In this document: piece by piece, positions 46,053-54,573 of the stretch
Numbering within the stretch: the first letter of the stretch is position 1
Layout: every line of letters begins with the position of its first letter
From: Fodinibius sediminis
Lineage (GTDB): Bacteria; Bacteroidota; Rhodothermia; Balneolales; Balneolaceae
Length of the DNA stretch: 64,000 bases
Assembly (NCBI RefSeq): GCF_900182555.1
Contig: NZ_FXTH01000012.1
Location: forward strand, 1-64,000
Direction of reading: 5' to 3'
Translations under genes and position numbers: made by a program
Notes under the pieces: model-generated
What the model was told of the DNA's origin: nothing
Seen by the model: the letters and a program-made list of their open reading frames with translations, nothing else
Database searches by the model: none

Positions 46053-46076
46053 AGTCAGCAGTTTCAACTGCTGACT
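46053..46076. repeat. 24-nt perfect inverted repeat
   Basis: An 11-bp arm AGTCAGCAGTT is followed by a two-base centre and its exact reverse complement. No T tract follows on either strand, so a terminator is not supported. It may be an operator or an extruding hairpin. Confidence 0.5.
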
Positions 46077-46106
46077 GATGGGGTTTCCAAAGGATAAAGG
46101 GTATTG

Positions 46107-46196
46107 ATGGGAGAGTTATTATTTGAGTACATCTTTATCTCGTTATTTAATTTTGGGTCACCGGCCCTTCAAGCAGCAATTCCAGAAGAGCTTTAA
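46107..46196 (+). CDS. possible 29-residue membrane-type peptide
   Basis: Frame starting MGELLFEYIFISLFNFG, ending PEEL, with an AAAGG element 12-15 bases upstream. Its start, M-G-E-L-L-F-E, resembles that of short hydrophobic proteins in Bacteroidota. No other evidence; treat as a weak call. Confidence 0.2.
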   Translation: MGELLFEYIFISLFNFGSPALQAAIPEEL

Positions 46197-46304
46197 GCAA
46201 ATAATTCAACAGCTGTCCACAAACGGTTTTTATCGGCAAGATCATAATGGGGATAGGAAAATTGAGGAGGGCGAGTTAGATTTATAATAAAAGGGATCCT
46301 TGTT

Positions 46305-46949
46305 ATGAGTAATGATTCTAATTCGCGCTCTTGGTTCAAATGGACTATAGGTGTTGCTATTGCATTTATAGGAGCTGGAGGAGGTTTGGTTGCTCTACTG
46401 CAGTATATGGACGCCAGACAGGCCGAAAGACAACGACAATACCAAGAGCAGCTTAAAGTGTGGAGAGAATTTTCTCCCCAGTCAATCTCCCATGGGATTC
46501 ATGAAGTTGAAATCCTGGGAGGCCGGTATATAGACCTTGACAAAGGGCAGGTGAGTATGGGCAGGATCCCGGGCGCGTGGGATCTACAGTTCAATATCGA
46601 TTTGAGTAGTTACGAAGGTTTTCGTGCCAATGATAACGTCACCTGGTTCCCATTCGGTATTGTAGATTTCGCCTCTGTAGGCTATCGTGAAATTAGAGAT
46701 AGTGAATATTTGGAGCCTCGACACTTATTTCCCCATCCCAGGAGGAAGGACGAAAAATACCTGTACCTTTCGCATATTACCAGTGCACCTCTGCCCGGAT
46801 ACGCATTCTCATTAAAGACATCGGCCAAGAATGTAGCATTAGTTCAAATCAAAGAGTATAAACAACACCCAAGCGGCCCCAGAAACGTAGTATTGAGGTA
46901 TGAAGTTTTCCCCATTGTGGCCGATCCGCCACGACCTCGCCGCCCCTGA
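46305..46949 (+). CDS. membrane-anchored protein of unknown function
   Basis: 214 aa. A short cytosolic start (MSNDSNSRSWFKW) precedes one membrane helix (TIGVAIAFIGAGGGLVALLQY), then a charged, probably coiled-coil stretch (MDARQAERQRQYQEQLKVW). The following 150 residues are predicted beta-rich and contain no recognised domain (ISHGIHEVEILGGRYIDLDKG; WDLQFNIDLSSYEG). A long AT-rich spacer precedes it, with a purine-rich GAGGAGGG element 26-33 bases ahead of the ATG that is too far to be a normal ribosome binding site. Codon use is unremarkable. Confidence 0.6.
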   Translation: MSNDSNSRSWFKWTIGVAIAFIGAGGGLVALLQYMDARQAERQRQYQEQLKVWREFSPQSISHGIHEVEILGGRYIDLDKGQVSMGRIPGAWDLQFNIDLSSYEGFRANDNVTWFPFGIVDFASVGYREIRDSEYLEPRHLFPHPRRKDEKYLYLSHITSAPLPGYAFSLKTSAKNVALVQIKEYKQHPSGPRNVVLRYEVFPIVADPPRPRRP

Positions 46950-47173
46950 GAAATATCGAAGATCAGGCAATGGTAGTTGCCTCTATAGAAATGCGATTAT
47001 AATCCAAATGCCTCTAAAAGTTACCGGAAAACCATCCACCGATGGAATTGTTAACGCAACCGAAACCTTTACTTTGTAGTTAAGAATTAAAATGGGGAAG
47101 CGTGTATATCTCGATAGCAATAGGATAGCAGTGACTGCATCCTGGAGGCTATTACCGATAGAAAAGCCAAAAT

Positions 47174-47218
47174 AATAAAGGCTCCAAACCTGCTTTAAAG
47201 CGGCTTGAAGCCTTTATT
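47174..47218 (-). terminator. terminator downstream of tRNA-Pro
   Basis: A long stem, AATAAAGGCT with AGCCTTTATT, extended inward by six further pairs (CAAGCC with GGTTTG, one G-T), closing on GCTTTAAAGC-like sequence. On the minus strand it is followed by ATTTTGG and contains T-rich runs. It lies 3 bases beyond the 3' end of tRNA-Pro. Confidence 0.65.
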
Positions 47219-47220
47219 CG

Positions 47221-47297
47221 TGGTCGGGACGACAGGATTTGAACCTGCGACCCCACGACCCCCAGTCGTGTGCGCTACCGGACTGCGCCACGTCCCG
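47221..47297 (-). tRNA. tRNA-Pro (anticodon GGG)
   Basis: Cloverleaf visible: acceptor CGGGACG pairs with CGTCCCG, D arm GCGC..GCGC, anticodon stem CACGA/TCGTG with a seven-base loop CTGGGGG, and T arm GCAGG with TTCAAAT and CCTGT. The anticodon is GGG, reading proline CCC/CCU. Length is 77 with an encoded CCA at 47221-47223. Confidence 0.95.
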
Positions 47298-47435
47298 AAA
47301 TAAGAATGCTTAAGATAGGGCTGTCGGCAACAAAACTCAACCGTATTTCCATACTTTCTGCCCCTTGATCAGATCACTTCGGTCGAGGTTACATCTGCCA
47401 ATGAGGAATCCGGCAGCCCGGCCCGCTCCCACAGA

Positions 47436-47837
47436 TCAGTCAATGCTCTGGCACAGTTCCACCAGCACTCCGTGGCTGTCGCGGGGATGTACAAATGCCA
47501 CCAGCTTGTTATCCGCTCCCCGGCTCGGTTCTTCAGAAAGGGGGGTAAAACCTTCCGCCTTCAGCCGCTTGAGCTCTGCATGAATATCATCCACCTCGAA
47601 AGCAACATGGTGCATGCCCTCGCCCTTCCGGGCTATGTAGCGGGCAATGACAGACTCGGAATGGGTCGCCCCCAGCAGCTCCACCTTGGAGCCTCCGGTC
47701 TGGAAAAAAGCGGTTTCCACCTGCTGCTGCTCCACCGTCTCGCGCTTGTAGCATTCCGTATCCAGCAGCCGCTCATAGGTATCGATCGCCTGCTCGAGGT
47801 CTGCCACCGCTATGCCGATATGGTCGAGGTCTTTCAT
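47436..47837 (-). CDS. mce: methylmalonyl-CoA epimerase
   Basis: 133 aa glyoxalase-fold enzyme that interconverts (2R)- and (2S)-methylmalonyl-CoA. Motifs: KDLDHIGIAVADLEQAIDTY (first metal His), KVELLGATHSESVIARYIARKGEGMHHVAFEV (second His and the family-specific GMHHVAFEV), and VAFVHPRDSHGVLVELCQ (third ligands). Full length. It belongs with propionyl-CoA carboxylase (pccB at 29.7 kb) in propionate or odd-chain/branched-chain degradation to succinyl-CoA. It is the last gene of a purF-engB-serA-mce run on the minus strand, with a 76-base gap to serA, so co-transcription is uncertain. Confidence 0.95.
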   Translation of the reverse strand: MKDLDHIGIAVADLEQAIDTYERLLDTECYKRETVEQQQVETAFFQTGGSKVELLGATHSESVIARYIARKGEGMHHVAFEVDDIHAELKRLKAEGFTPLSEEPSRGADNKLVAFVHPRDSHGVLVELCQSID

Positions 47838-47913
47838 GGCCGGTTATGTATCAGGGAGTCCGGATCCGGGGGCGGGTGTCAGTGCCCGAATTCCGGATCC
47901 TAAAGGCAGCTCC

Positions 47914-49512
47914 CTACTTGTTATTCGTCAGGCTAATGTATTTCAGCGCCTTGATACCGTCCAGTGCCAGGATCGGCTCCAGCTCCTCCTCCTCAAGTTT
48001 CTTATCTACCGAGATGGCTGTAATGGCGTTGGAGCCCTTGCCGGTACGTCCCAGGCTCAGGGAACCGATATTGATACCCTGCTTGGCCATAGCGTTGCTC
48101 ACGCTGGCAAGCATGCCGGGCTTGTCCACGTTCTGGTACATCACGATGTCGCCTTCCATCCGAAGCTCGATGCCGTAGCCGTCAATCTCCACGATGCGGT
48201 AGTCGCCATCGCCGAAGACCGTGGCTGAGAGGGTCTGGTATTCGGCATCATCTCCCAGGGTAATGGTGATGAGGTCATTGAAGGTTTTGGTCTCAGCGGC
48301 CTTGGTCTCCTTGATCTTCATCCCGCGCTCGTCGGCATAATGGCGGGCGTTGATCAGGTTCACGGCTTCGCTCACATGCTGCGAGAGGATGCCCTTCAGA
48401 ATAGAGTCGGTGAGCACATCCGAGAATTTGGAGCAGGCACCGCTGTATTCAAATGAAAACTCGTTGGCATGCTCGGGGGCCAGCTGGATGGCCACAGTTC
48501 CCAGCTTTTCGGCCAGCGCCAAGTAGGGCTGTACTTCCTTGTTGGTTGTCAGGGCGATAGACTTGCCGTTCAGGCTTCCCTTGAAACTCTTCTGCTCGAG
48601 GGCATCAGACATCTGGTGGGCAATCTGCTCGGCCACCTTCTCCTGCGCCTCTTCGGTGGAAGCCCCCAGGTGCGGGGTACTGATAATGTTAGGATGTTTC
48701 AGAATCTCGTAGAGATCCTCGGTGGGAGGCTCGGAGGAATAGGCATCCACGGCGACCCCGGCGACATAGCCTTCGTCGATCAGCTGGGGAAGGTCCTCTT
48801 CCTTGTAAATCCCGCCACGGGCACAGTTGATCAGGAATACGCCTTCCTTGAGTTTGTCAGCGTTCTCCATCGACACCAGCCCCTTGGTCTTCTCAGTCAG
48901 CGGGGTATGAACGGTCAGAAAATCGGCTGCTCCCAGCAGCTCATCCAGCTCCAGCAGCTCTGCATTCAGGCTTTCGGCCTTCTCTACCGAAGCGAAGGGG
49001 TCATAGGCTTTGATGTTCATACCAAACTCCTGCATCCGCTTGGCCACCTCGCCCCCGATTTTACCCAGACCGATGATACCGAGGGTCTTATTGTGCACTT
49101 CCGTCCCCATATACTTCTTGCGGTCCCATCCGCCGCTTTTCACTTTTTCCACCGACTGGGGAATATTGCGGGCAATGGCTAAAATCATACCGCAGGTATG
49201 CTCGGCGGTGGAGATGGTATTTCCATCGGGCGTATTCATGACCAGCACACCATGGGCCGTCGCCGCGTCAATGTCGATATTGTCAACACCGACACCAGCT
49301 CGTCCCACGACCTTCAGATTTTCGGCCGCTTTCAGTACATCTGCGCTCACCGTGGTAGAGCTGCGCACTACGATACCGTCGTACTTCTTAATTTCATTGT
49401 GCAGCTCTTCACCACTCAGATTGTGGTTGCGAGTTACGTTAATGCCCCGCTCTTCAAATACTTTTTCGGCAAGCGGGTCTACATTATCCAGGATAAGAAT
49501 GCTAAATGACAT
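47914..49512 (-). CDS. serA: D-3-phosphoglycerate dehydrogenase, long (ACT-domain) type
   Basis: 532 aa enzyme committing 3-phosphoglycerate to serine synthesis. N-terminal substrate/nucleotide-binding halves with GRAGVGVDNIDIDAATAHG and TLGIIGLGKIGGEVAKRM, and the catalytic Arg, Glu and His in NCARGGIYKEEDLP, YSSEPPTE and TPHLGASTEEAQ. An intervening domain (320-450) and a C-terminal ACT domain (about 455-532, MYQNVDKPGMLASVSNAM) give the long form, which often allows serine feedback. glyA, at 14.3 kb, uses its product. Confidence 0.96.
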   Translation of the reverse strand: MSFSILILDNVDPLAEKVFEERGINVTRNHNLSGEELHNEIKKYDGIVVRSSTTVSADVLKAAENLKVVGRAGVGVDNIDIDAATAHGVLVMNTPDGNTISTAEHTCGMILAIARNIPQSVEKVKSGGWDRKKYMGTEVHNKTLGIIGLGKIGGEVAKRMQEFGMNIKAYDPFASVEKAESLNAELLELDELLGAADFLTVHTPLTEKTKGLVSMENADKLKEGVFLINCARGGIYKEEDLPQLIDEGYVAGVAVDAYSSEPPTEDLYEILKHPNIISTPHLGASTEEAQEKVAEQIAHQMSDALEQKSFKGSLNGKSIALTTNKEVQPYLALAEKLGTVAIQLAPEHANEFSFEYSGACSKFSDVLTDSILKGILSQHVSEAVNLINARHYADERGMKIKETKAAETKTFNDLITITLGDDAEYQTLSATVFGDGDYRIVEIDGYGIELRMEGDIVMYQNVDKPGMLASVSNAMAKQGINIGSLSLGRTGKGSNAITAISVDKKLEEEELEPILALDGIKALKYISLTNNK

Positions 49513-49550
49513 GGAAATGGATTATACGGTTAGCTTTAGGTTTTATTTGA

Positions 49551-50135
49551 TTATGCAAATTCAGATATCAATTTCTTTACTTCCTCAATACCCGTTTTAT
49601 CTTTCACGGAACTTATAACAATGGGAACCTCAATATTCATTTCATCCAGAATTCGTTTTACACGGGCCTTGGACTGCTGGCGCTTGTTGTGGGAGAGTTT
49701 ATCCCCTTTGGTCAGAACCACCACAAACGGCAGGCGTTGAGCGCCCAGCCAATAGAAAAACTCTTCATCCAGCTTACTGGGCTTATGCCGGATATCCACC
49801 AGGTGAATAACCAGCCGCAGCGTAGGGCGCTCCAATAGGTAAGCACGAATATCCCGTCCCCAGCGTTCCCGCTCTTTCTTCGACACTTTAGCATATCCAA
49901 AACCGGGCAGATCTACCAGGTAGGTCTTGTCATCTACTAAGTAGTAGTTCATCTCCCGCGTCTTGCCCGGCGTATTACTGGTGCGGGCCAATCCCTTGTG
50001 GTTCATCAGGGCATTGATGAGCGATGATTTACCTACATTCGAACGTCCCGCCAGGCATATCTCCGGGTAATAAGCCTCCGGACATTCATCCAGTGATGGA
50101 GCGCCTGTCACAAAGTGGGCTTTCTTAAACTCCAT
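49551..50135 (-). CDS. engB: ribosome biogenesis GTP-binding protein EngB/YsxC
   Basis: 194 aa GTPase needed for assembly of the large ribosomal subunit. P-loop GRSNVGKSS, switch G3 DLPGFGYAK, the G4 motif TKGDK, and the G5-like SSVKDKTG. Full length with the family N-terminus (KKAHFVTGAPSLDECP). Its ATG overlaps the purF stop by one base (TAATG), so translation is coupled. The combination purF-engB is unusual functionally but a simple operon. Confidence 0.96.
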   Translation of the reverse strand: MEFKKAHFVTGAPSLDECPEAYYPEICLAGRSNVGKSSLINALMNHKGLARTSNTPGKTREMNYYLVDDKTYLVDLPGFGYAKVSKKERERWGRDIRAYLLERPTLRLVIHLVDIRHKPSKLDEEFFYWLGAQRLPFVVVLTKGDKLSHNKRQQSKARVKRILDEMNIEVPIVISSVKDKTGIEEVKKLISEFA

Positions 50136-51637
50136 TAAACAATCTCATTTTCTTCTTTGGCGATTCCAAAATTTACCGGAACGGGATACTTCTCGGTAAA
50201 GCAGGCGGTACAGTATCCCCCGGATGAAACGTTAGACTCCCGGACGGCATCCACCAATCCGCTGGCTGACAAATACCGCAGGCTGTCCACGCCAATTTCC
50301 TTGGCCATCTCCTCAATATCACGGCCGTACCGGTTGGCAATCAATTCTTTGGGATCGGGAAAATCAAGTCCATAATAACACGGCCCGATAACGGGAGGAG
50401 AGCTTACCAGGAAATGGACCTCCGCGGGATTTGCCTGACGAATCATGCTGACCAGGTAGCGAGAGGTGGTGCCACGGACAATAGAGTCGTCCACGATGAT
50501 CACCGAACGCCCCTCTATAACGCCCTTCACGGTATTGAATTTGGTTCGCACTTTCTGTTCCCGCGACTTCTGTCCCGGCGAAATAAAGGTCCGTCCCACG
50601 TAGTGGTTTCGGATCAGCCCGATCTCATATTTGCATTCGTAGCCGAGTTTCTGGTTTTCATGAACATAGCCCAGGGCCGCCGTATTGCTGGAGTCGGGCA
50701 CCGAAATGACAATAGGCTTCGTATCGCCGGTGTCTTTGGTAATCACTTCATTGATCGGGTGTTCCTTGGCCAGGTACTTGCCCAGGTTTCGGCGCACCTT
50801 GTCGACATTCTCTCCGAAAATCTTGCTGTCCGGACGCGAGAAATAGACAAATTCAAAAATACACTGGCTCGTGTCGGTGCCGTATTCCGGGTCGAGGTGA
50901 TAGGATTCAGGTTCCGAATCACTACCGGCCTCCTGATCCATAACCAGCACCTCGCCGGGTTCAATGTCCCTGACGTATTCGGCATCAATAATATCGAAAG
51001 CACAGGTTTCACTGGCCACACAGTAGCTTCCATCCACCTTGCCAAGGGCCAGAGGACGGAATCCATTGGGATCGCGCACAGCTATCAGTTTGTCGTCAGT
51101 AAGCATAACCAGGCTGTAGGCCCCTTCGATCTGCTCGAGGGCATCCAGCACCTGCTCAATCTGTGTTTCTTTCTGGCTGTGCGAAATCAGGTGAAGAATC
51201 AGTTCGGTATCAGACGTGCTTTGGAAGAGCACCCCCTCCTGCCGGAAACGATTACGCAGCTGTTTGGCATTAGCCAGGTTCCCGTTGTGACCAATAGCGA
51301 TGTTTCCTTTGTGATAATGCACCCTGAAGGGTTGAATGTTGGCCGGGTTTTTGGCCGCTCCCGTCGTTGAATAGCGGTTGTGACCGATGGCGGCCCGGCC
51401 TTTCAGTTCGTTCTTAAACATCTCCTGGTCGTCAAACACATTCAACACCAGTCCGAAGTCGCGATGGGCAGGCATAATCCACCGTTCTTTTTCTTCATCA
51501 AAATAGGAGGTTACAATGCCGGCCGACTCCTGCCCCCGGTGCTGCAGCGCGTGCAATCCGTAATAGGAAAGAAGTGCTGCATCGGGATGATTCTGAATCC
51601 CAAAAATTCCGCAATAATCTCGTGGCTTGTCGATCAT
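50135..51637 (-). CDS. purF: amidophosphoribosyltransferase
   Basis: 500 aa enzyme catalysing the first step of purine synthesis: PRPP plus glutamine to phosphoribosylamine. Maturation is expected to remove MIDKPRDY and expose the catalytic Cys9 (CGIFG). The PRPP-binding motif is VIIVDDSIVRGTTS. The four cysteines matching the B. subtilis Fe-S ligands are visible: one in SQCIFEFVYFSRP, one in VIGPCYYGL, and two in GYCTACFTEKYP. So this is the Fe-S-cluster type rather than the E. coli type. It heads the run with engB and serA. Confidence 0.96.
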   Translation of the reverse strand: MIDKPRDYCGIFGIQNHPDAALLSYYGLHALQHRGQESAGIVTSYFDEEKERWIMPAHRDFGLVLNVFDDQEMFKNELKGRAAIGHNRYSTTGAAKNPANIQPFRVHYHKGNIAIGHNGNLANAKQLRNRFRQEGVLFQSTSDTELILHLISHSQKETQIEQVLDALEQIEGAYSLVMLTDDKLIAVRDPNGFRPLALGKVDGSYCVASETCAFDIIDAEYVRDIEPGEVLVMDQEAGSDSEPESYHLDPEYGTDTSQCIFEFVYFSRPDSKIFGENVDKVRRNLGKYLAKEHPINEVITKDTGDTKPIVISVPDSSNTAALGYVHENQKLGYECKYEIGLIRNHYVGRTFISPGQKSREQKVRTKFNTVKGVIEGRSVIIVDDSIVRGTTSRYLVSMIRQANPAEVHFLVSSPPVIGPCYYGLDFPDPKELIANRYGRDIEEMAKEIGVDSLRYLSASGLVDAVRESNVSSGGYCTACFTEKYPVPVNFGIAKEENEIV

Positions 51638-51760
51638 GAATCCTGGAAGTAGTAAAATATTTTCAATGATGAAGAATTTAATAAAAATAGGCGGTAATTG
51701 ATAGTCGTATCACCAGCAAAAATGAGCCGAAGCCCCTTCCGTCGGCCCAGGGGTGCAAAG

Positions 51761-51793
51761 AAAAAGCCCACCGGGATTGGAGCCCCGGCAGGC
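51761..51793 (-). terminator. terminator of the aldo/keto reductase gene
   Basis: Ten-base stem with two G-T pairs (GCCTGCCGGG with CCCGGTGGGC on the minus strand) and an eight-base loop, followed by TTTTTCTTT. It lies 70 bases past the aldo/keto reductase stop, before purF begins. Confidence 0.75.
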
Positions 51794-51863
51794 CTGGTCC
51801 TATTCATTTTAGCGGGGATCTGTCCTACCCCGAATGCGACCCTGGATGAGCCAGCTTCTCACG

Positions 51864-52955
51864 CTAATCGCCCTCAAGAGGCATCTTCTTGAACCGGAGG
51901 TCCTCCCAAGGCGTTTCATCCCTGAACCGTTCCGGCTCCAGCGTCTTAGCACGCGGATCCTCAGCCTGGGCCTGCTGCAGTACCATCCACCGGGGATATG
52001 GGACTCCCGGATCAGATACATCATTGAGCAGCTTCAGATCCTCCTCGCTAAGCTCCAGGTCCACGGCTTTGATGTTATCCTCCAGGTGCTCGAGCTTCCG
52101 GGCGGCAATCAGCACGCTGCTGATGTTCTCGCGCGAGAGCGTCCATGCCAGGGCGGTCCTTGCCGCACTCACCCCGTGACGCTGTGCCACCTCTTTGAGG
52201 GTATCCACAATTTCAAATCCCTTGTCCAGATCAAACGGGACAAACTGCCCAGCCTCGGCAAAGCGGGTGCCTTCGGGCGGCGGGTTGTTACGATCATACT
52301 TGCCTGCCAGAAAACCGCCGGCCAGTGGACTCCAGACAATGATGCCCATATCGTGATAGTCGGCAAACGACATGAAATCGTTCTCCAGATCGCGCCCTAC
52401 CAGGCTGTAGTACATCTGGGCGGTGATGTATTTTTCCAGTCCCTGCTGCTCCTGCAGTCCCAGGGCTGTAGATGCCTGCCACGCCATATAATTACTCAAC
52501 CCTATGTATCGCACTTTGCCCTGTCGCACCAGATCATCAAGAGCCCGCAACGTCTCTTCGAGCGGCGTGTACGGATCCCAGCTGTGCATTTGATACAGGT
52601 CAATGTAGTCGGTCTGCAGCCGCTGCAGGCTGGCTTCCACCTCCCGCATGATATTCACCCTGGTAGCCCCGCTGTGATTCACATTTTCGTCCATCGGCAG
52701 CCGGCATTTGGTAGAAAGAACAATCTCTTCCCGCTTCCCCTTCAGGGCGTTGCCCAGCAGCTTCTCGCTCTCACCAAGGCTGTATACATCGGCGGTATCG
52801 ATATAATTGATACCATGATCCAGGGCAAAATCAACCATCTTGTTTGTTTCCTTCTGCCCGAGACCTCCCATCTGCATGGCTTCGCCGAACTGCATGGTTC
52901 CGAGGCCCACTTCACTCACGATGAGTCCGCTATTTCCCAGCTTTCTATACTTCAT
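51864..52955 (-). CDS. aldo/keto reductase
   Basis: 363 aa NADPH-dependent oxidoreductase with a TIM-barrel fold. The family start MKYRKLGNSGLIVSEVGLGTM; the catalytic tetrad is Asp-Tyr in DTADVYSLGESE, Lys in VLSTKC and His in YQMHSWDPYTPLEE. The C-terminal RALAWTLSRENISSVLIA-like segment (here RTALAWTLSRENIS) forms the nucleotide site. It resembles the broad YhdN/YdjL group, so no specific substrate is assigned. It ends at a clear terminator and is convergent with nothing; purF lies beyond it on the same strand. Confidence 0.92.
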   Translation of the reverse strand: MKYRKLGNSGLIVSEVGLGTMQFGEAMQMGGLGQKETNKMVDFALDHGINYIDTADVYSLGESEKLLGNALKGKREEIVLSTKCRLPMDENVNHSGATRVNIMREVEASLQRLQTDYIDLYQMHSWDPYTPLEETLRALDDLVRQGKVRYIGLSNYMAWQASTALGLQEQQGLEKYITAQMYYSLVGRDLENDFMSFADYHDMGIIVWSPLAGGFLAGKYDRNNPPPEGTRFAEAGQFVPFDLDKGFEIVDTLKEVAQRHGVSAARTALAWTLSRENISSVLIAARKLEHLEDNIKAVDLELSEEDLKLLNDVSDPGVPYPRWMVLQQAQAEDPRAKTLEPERFRDETPWEDLRFKKMPLEGD

Positions 52956-53184
52956 TGCTATTCCTCTTTGTCTTGATAATCAGTTAATATGCCTGTTCGA
53001 TAAATACCTGTATTAATTATGCCCTAAACATAATCAAAAAAGAGAGGAATGGCAGGACTGATATGTCTCCTGTTCATCCATAAGCCTCCCCTCCCTGTAG
53101 TCGACAAGCACGGCCATCGCCAAAAACAAAGGCCATCCCCGGTATCCCGGAAACGGCCTGGCAATAAATAAACACATCTGTTTC

Positions 53185-53886
53185 CTATAACGGCTTGATC
53201 CTGATGTTTCTCCACGAAACCGAATACGGCCCCTCATTTTCAGAGATCCCATGCACCTGTAGCCCGATAAACCCTCGCGGGTGGGTCATATATACCTCTT
53301 CGTCCCACAAGTCGCTGATTTTTTCTCCGTTGATCCACACCTGGATGCGGGGGCCCTCGGCTACTACCCGGTACTGGTTCCACTCGCCATCCCGAAAGGT
53401 TTTGTGATGCTTTCGCTCATCATCAGAGATTAACCATCCGCCAATGCCCCCTTCCCCGTAGATATAGCCCGATTCAGGACTGCCCGTACTGCTCGATTCT
53501 ATTTCGACCTGGGGACCATTAACCCGGCCATAGGCTTCATCTCCTTCTGGCTCACGGGTCTGAGATCGAATCTGGACGCCCGAATTAAGCTCATTGTCAT
53601 GTAGGAATACCTCAAAATACAGTTCAAAATCACCAAATTCGTTGAATGTGCAGAGAAAAGAATTGGGACTCCCTTCTGCGGTGGTTCCGCGGATGACACC
53701 ATCGACCACTTCATAGGTGGCTGTACCGTTCTTTTGAACCCAGCCGTTCAGGCTTTCTCCATCAAAAAGTGAGATCCATTCTCTACCGCTGGTTTCCGGA
53801 CTATTACCAGGAGGTGCCAGTACGAATGCCCCGAACAGAAGCATCATCATCGTCAGTGAAACAATCAGTGCAGAATGTCTAATCAT
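53185..53886 (-). CDS. DUF1080 (3-keto-disaccharide hydrolase-like) secreted protein
   Basis: 233 aa with a signal peptide (ALIVSLTMMMLLFGAFVLAP). The rest is a concanavalin-like beta sandwich of the DUF1080 family: EWISLFDGESLNGWVQKNG, FLCTFNEFGDFELYFEVFLHDNELNSGVQIRSQ, EWNQYRVVAEGPRIQVWINGEK and YMTHPRGFIGLQVHG, in the expected order. These proteins bind or hydrolyse carbohydrates outside the cytoplasm; related enzymes are 3-keto-glycosidases. Nearby genes give no pathway. A second one is not seen in the window. Confidence 0.9.
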   Translation of the reverse strand: MIRHSALIVSLTMMMLLFGAFVLAPPGNSPETSGREWISLFDGESLNGWVQKNGTATYEVVDGVIRGTTAEGSPNSFLCTFNEFGDFELYFEVFLHDNELNSGVQIRSQTREPEGDEAYGRVNGPQVEIESSSTGSPESGYIYGEGGIGGWLISDDERKHHKTFRDGEWNQYRVVAEGPRIQVWINGEKISDLWDEEVYMTHPRGFIGLQVHGISENEGPYSVSWRNIRIKPL

Positions 53887-54027
53887 AAATTCCCTTCTTT
53901 TCTATATTCTTGTAATGTAGTTAATCAATCCCCCGTAGAACACATTCCCGACAGGCATTTCAATTGCTCAATCTATTTATCCCATCACTGAGGTGCAAAT
54001 CCTTTGAAAGATTTATGGTGAGAACCA

Positions 54028-54129
54028 TCAGCGAACCAATGTTTCCAGCCGCAGCTCCACTTCCACCGACGTGGAGCCGGTATAGTACTGATCCCTTGTC
54101 TTACTATAAATAATGTAGGTGTAAAACAT
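54028..54129 (-). pseudogene. truncated GIY-YIG nuclease gene (copy 1 of the array)
   Basis: 33 residues only: the GIY-YIG start MFYTYIIYSKTRDQYYTGST matches the intact copies exactly, then the frame runs off the homology at about 54046 and stops. The remaining two-thirds of the domain are lost. It is the downstream-most element of the tandem array. Confidence 0.85.
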
Positions 54130-54139
54130 GCCCCAATAT

Positions 54140-54170
54140 AAAAAGCCCCTGCAGGCTTCTGCAAGGGCTT
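54140..54170 (-). terminator. terminator hairpin, array copy 1
   Basis: Twelve-base stem AAGCCCTTGCAG / CTGCAGGGGCTT (one G-T pair) with a four-base loop, ending in a T run on the minus strand. It stands between the tRNA-like remnant and the truncated nuclease gene. Confidence 0.8.
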
Positions 54171-54178
54171 GTATTGTG

Positions 54179-54265
54179 AGCGGGAAACCGGATTTCCCGA
54201 AGGGTCGGGAGCACCCCCAACCTTGGTCCCGAACCATCGGGATGCTCTACCGCTGAGTTATCCCT
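54179..54265 (-). repeat. tRNA-Gly-like remnant with two palindromes
   Basis: The 5' end (acceptor/D arm) and the 3' end (acceptor) match the intact tRNA-Gly closely. The anticodon 5' half is replaced by TCCCGATGGTTCGGGA, and the T arm by a segment with TCCCGACCCTTCGGGA. The cloverleaf is destroyed, so this is not a working tRNA gene. The 5' part also holds the stop codon of GIY-YIG copy 2. Confidence 0.8.
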
Positions 54266-54524
54266 CAATTTCATTTTCCGGAGATGCTATCAGCCGTTCA
54301 ATAAAAGCACGACTTTTCTGGCGCTTGACGGCATACTCCCACTTCAGGGCCTCCGACTTCTCTGAAAAGGAGCGGTAGTATTTCAGCTCCCACGGGATAC
54401 CGGCCTTCGTAGATCGTGTCCAGCCCTCATTATGACGTTTCAGCCGCAGCTCCACTTCCACCGACGTGGAGCCGGTATAGTACTGATCTCTTGTCTTACT
54501 GTAAATGATGTAGGTGTAAAACAT
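54258..54524 (-). CDS. GIY-YIG nuclease family protein (copy 2)
   Basis: 88 aa single-domain GIY-YIG nuclease of the UPF0213/YhbQ type. The name motif is YTYIIYSKTRDQYYTGST (residues 3-20, Y-I-I and Y-T-G), and Arg27 (LRLKRHNEG) and Glu in KWEYAVKRQKSR agree with the catalytic Arg and Glu. It would nick or cleave DNA. The stop TAA lies inside a tRNA-like sequence at 54262-54265. An upstream in-frame ATG at 54632 would read through the terminator and tRNA-like 3' half (124 aa), so the start at 54522-54524 was chosen. Confidence 0.8.
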   Translation of the reverse strand: MFYTYIIYSKTRDQYYTGSTSVEVELRLKRHNEGWTRSTKAGIPWELKYYRSFSEKSEALKWEYAVKRQKSRAFIERLIASPENEIEG

Positions 54525-54534
54525 GCCCCAATAT

Positions 54535-54565
54535 AAAAAGCCCCTGCAGGCTTCTGCAAGGGCTT
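54535..54565 (-). terminator. terminator hairpin, array copy 2
   Basis: Same stem and loop as at 54140-54170, 395 bases further on, preceding GIY-YIG copy 2. Confidence 0.8.
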
Positions 54566-54573
54566 GTACTGTG

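Larger units (their letters stand above)
45631..46304. other. 674-base region without a convincing gene
   Basis: Two frames on the minus strand (about 45644-45974) are open but without any recognisable domain, codon pattern or start signal. They overlap each other and may be gene remnants. The rest holds a perfect palindrome at 46053-46076 and a possible 29-residue frame at 46107-46196; both are listed separately. The stretch separates the methyltransferase from an anchored protein, both divergent from here. Confidence 0.4.

Noticed and set aside
51834-52976. 380-codon plus-strand frame opposite the aldo/keto reductase
   Set aside because: Antisense to a full-length aldo/keto reductase with an intact catalytic tetrad.
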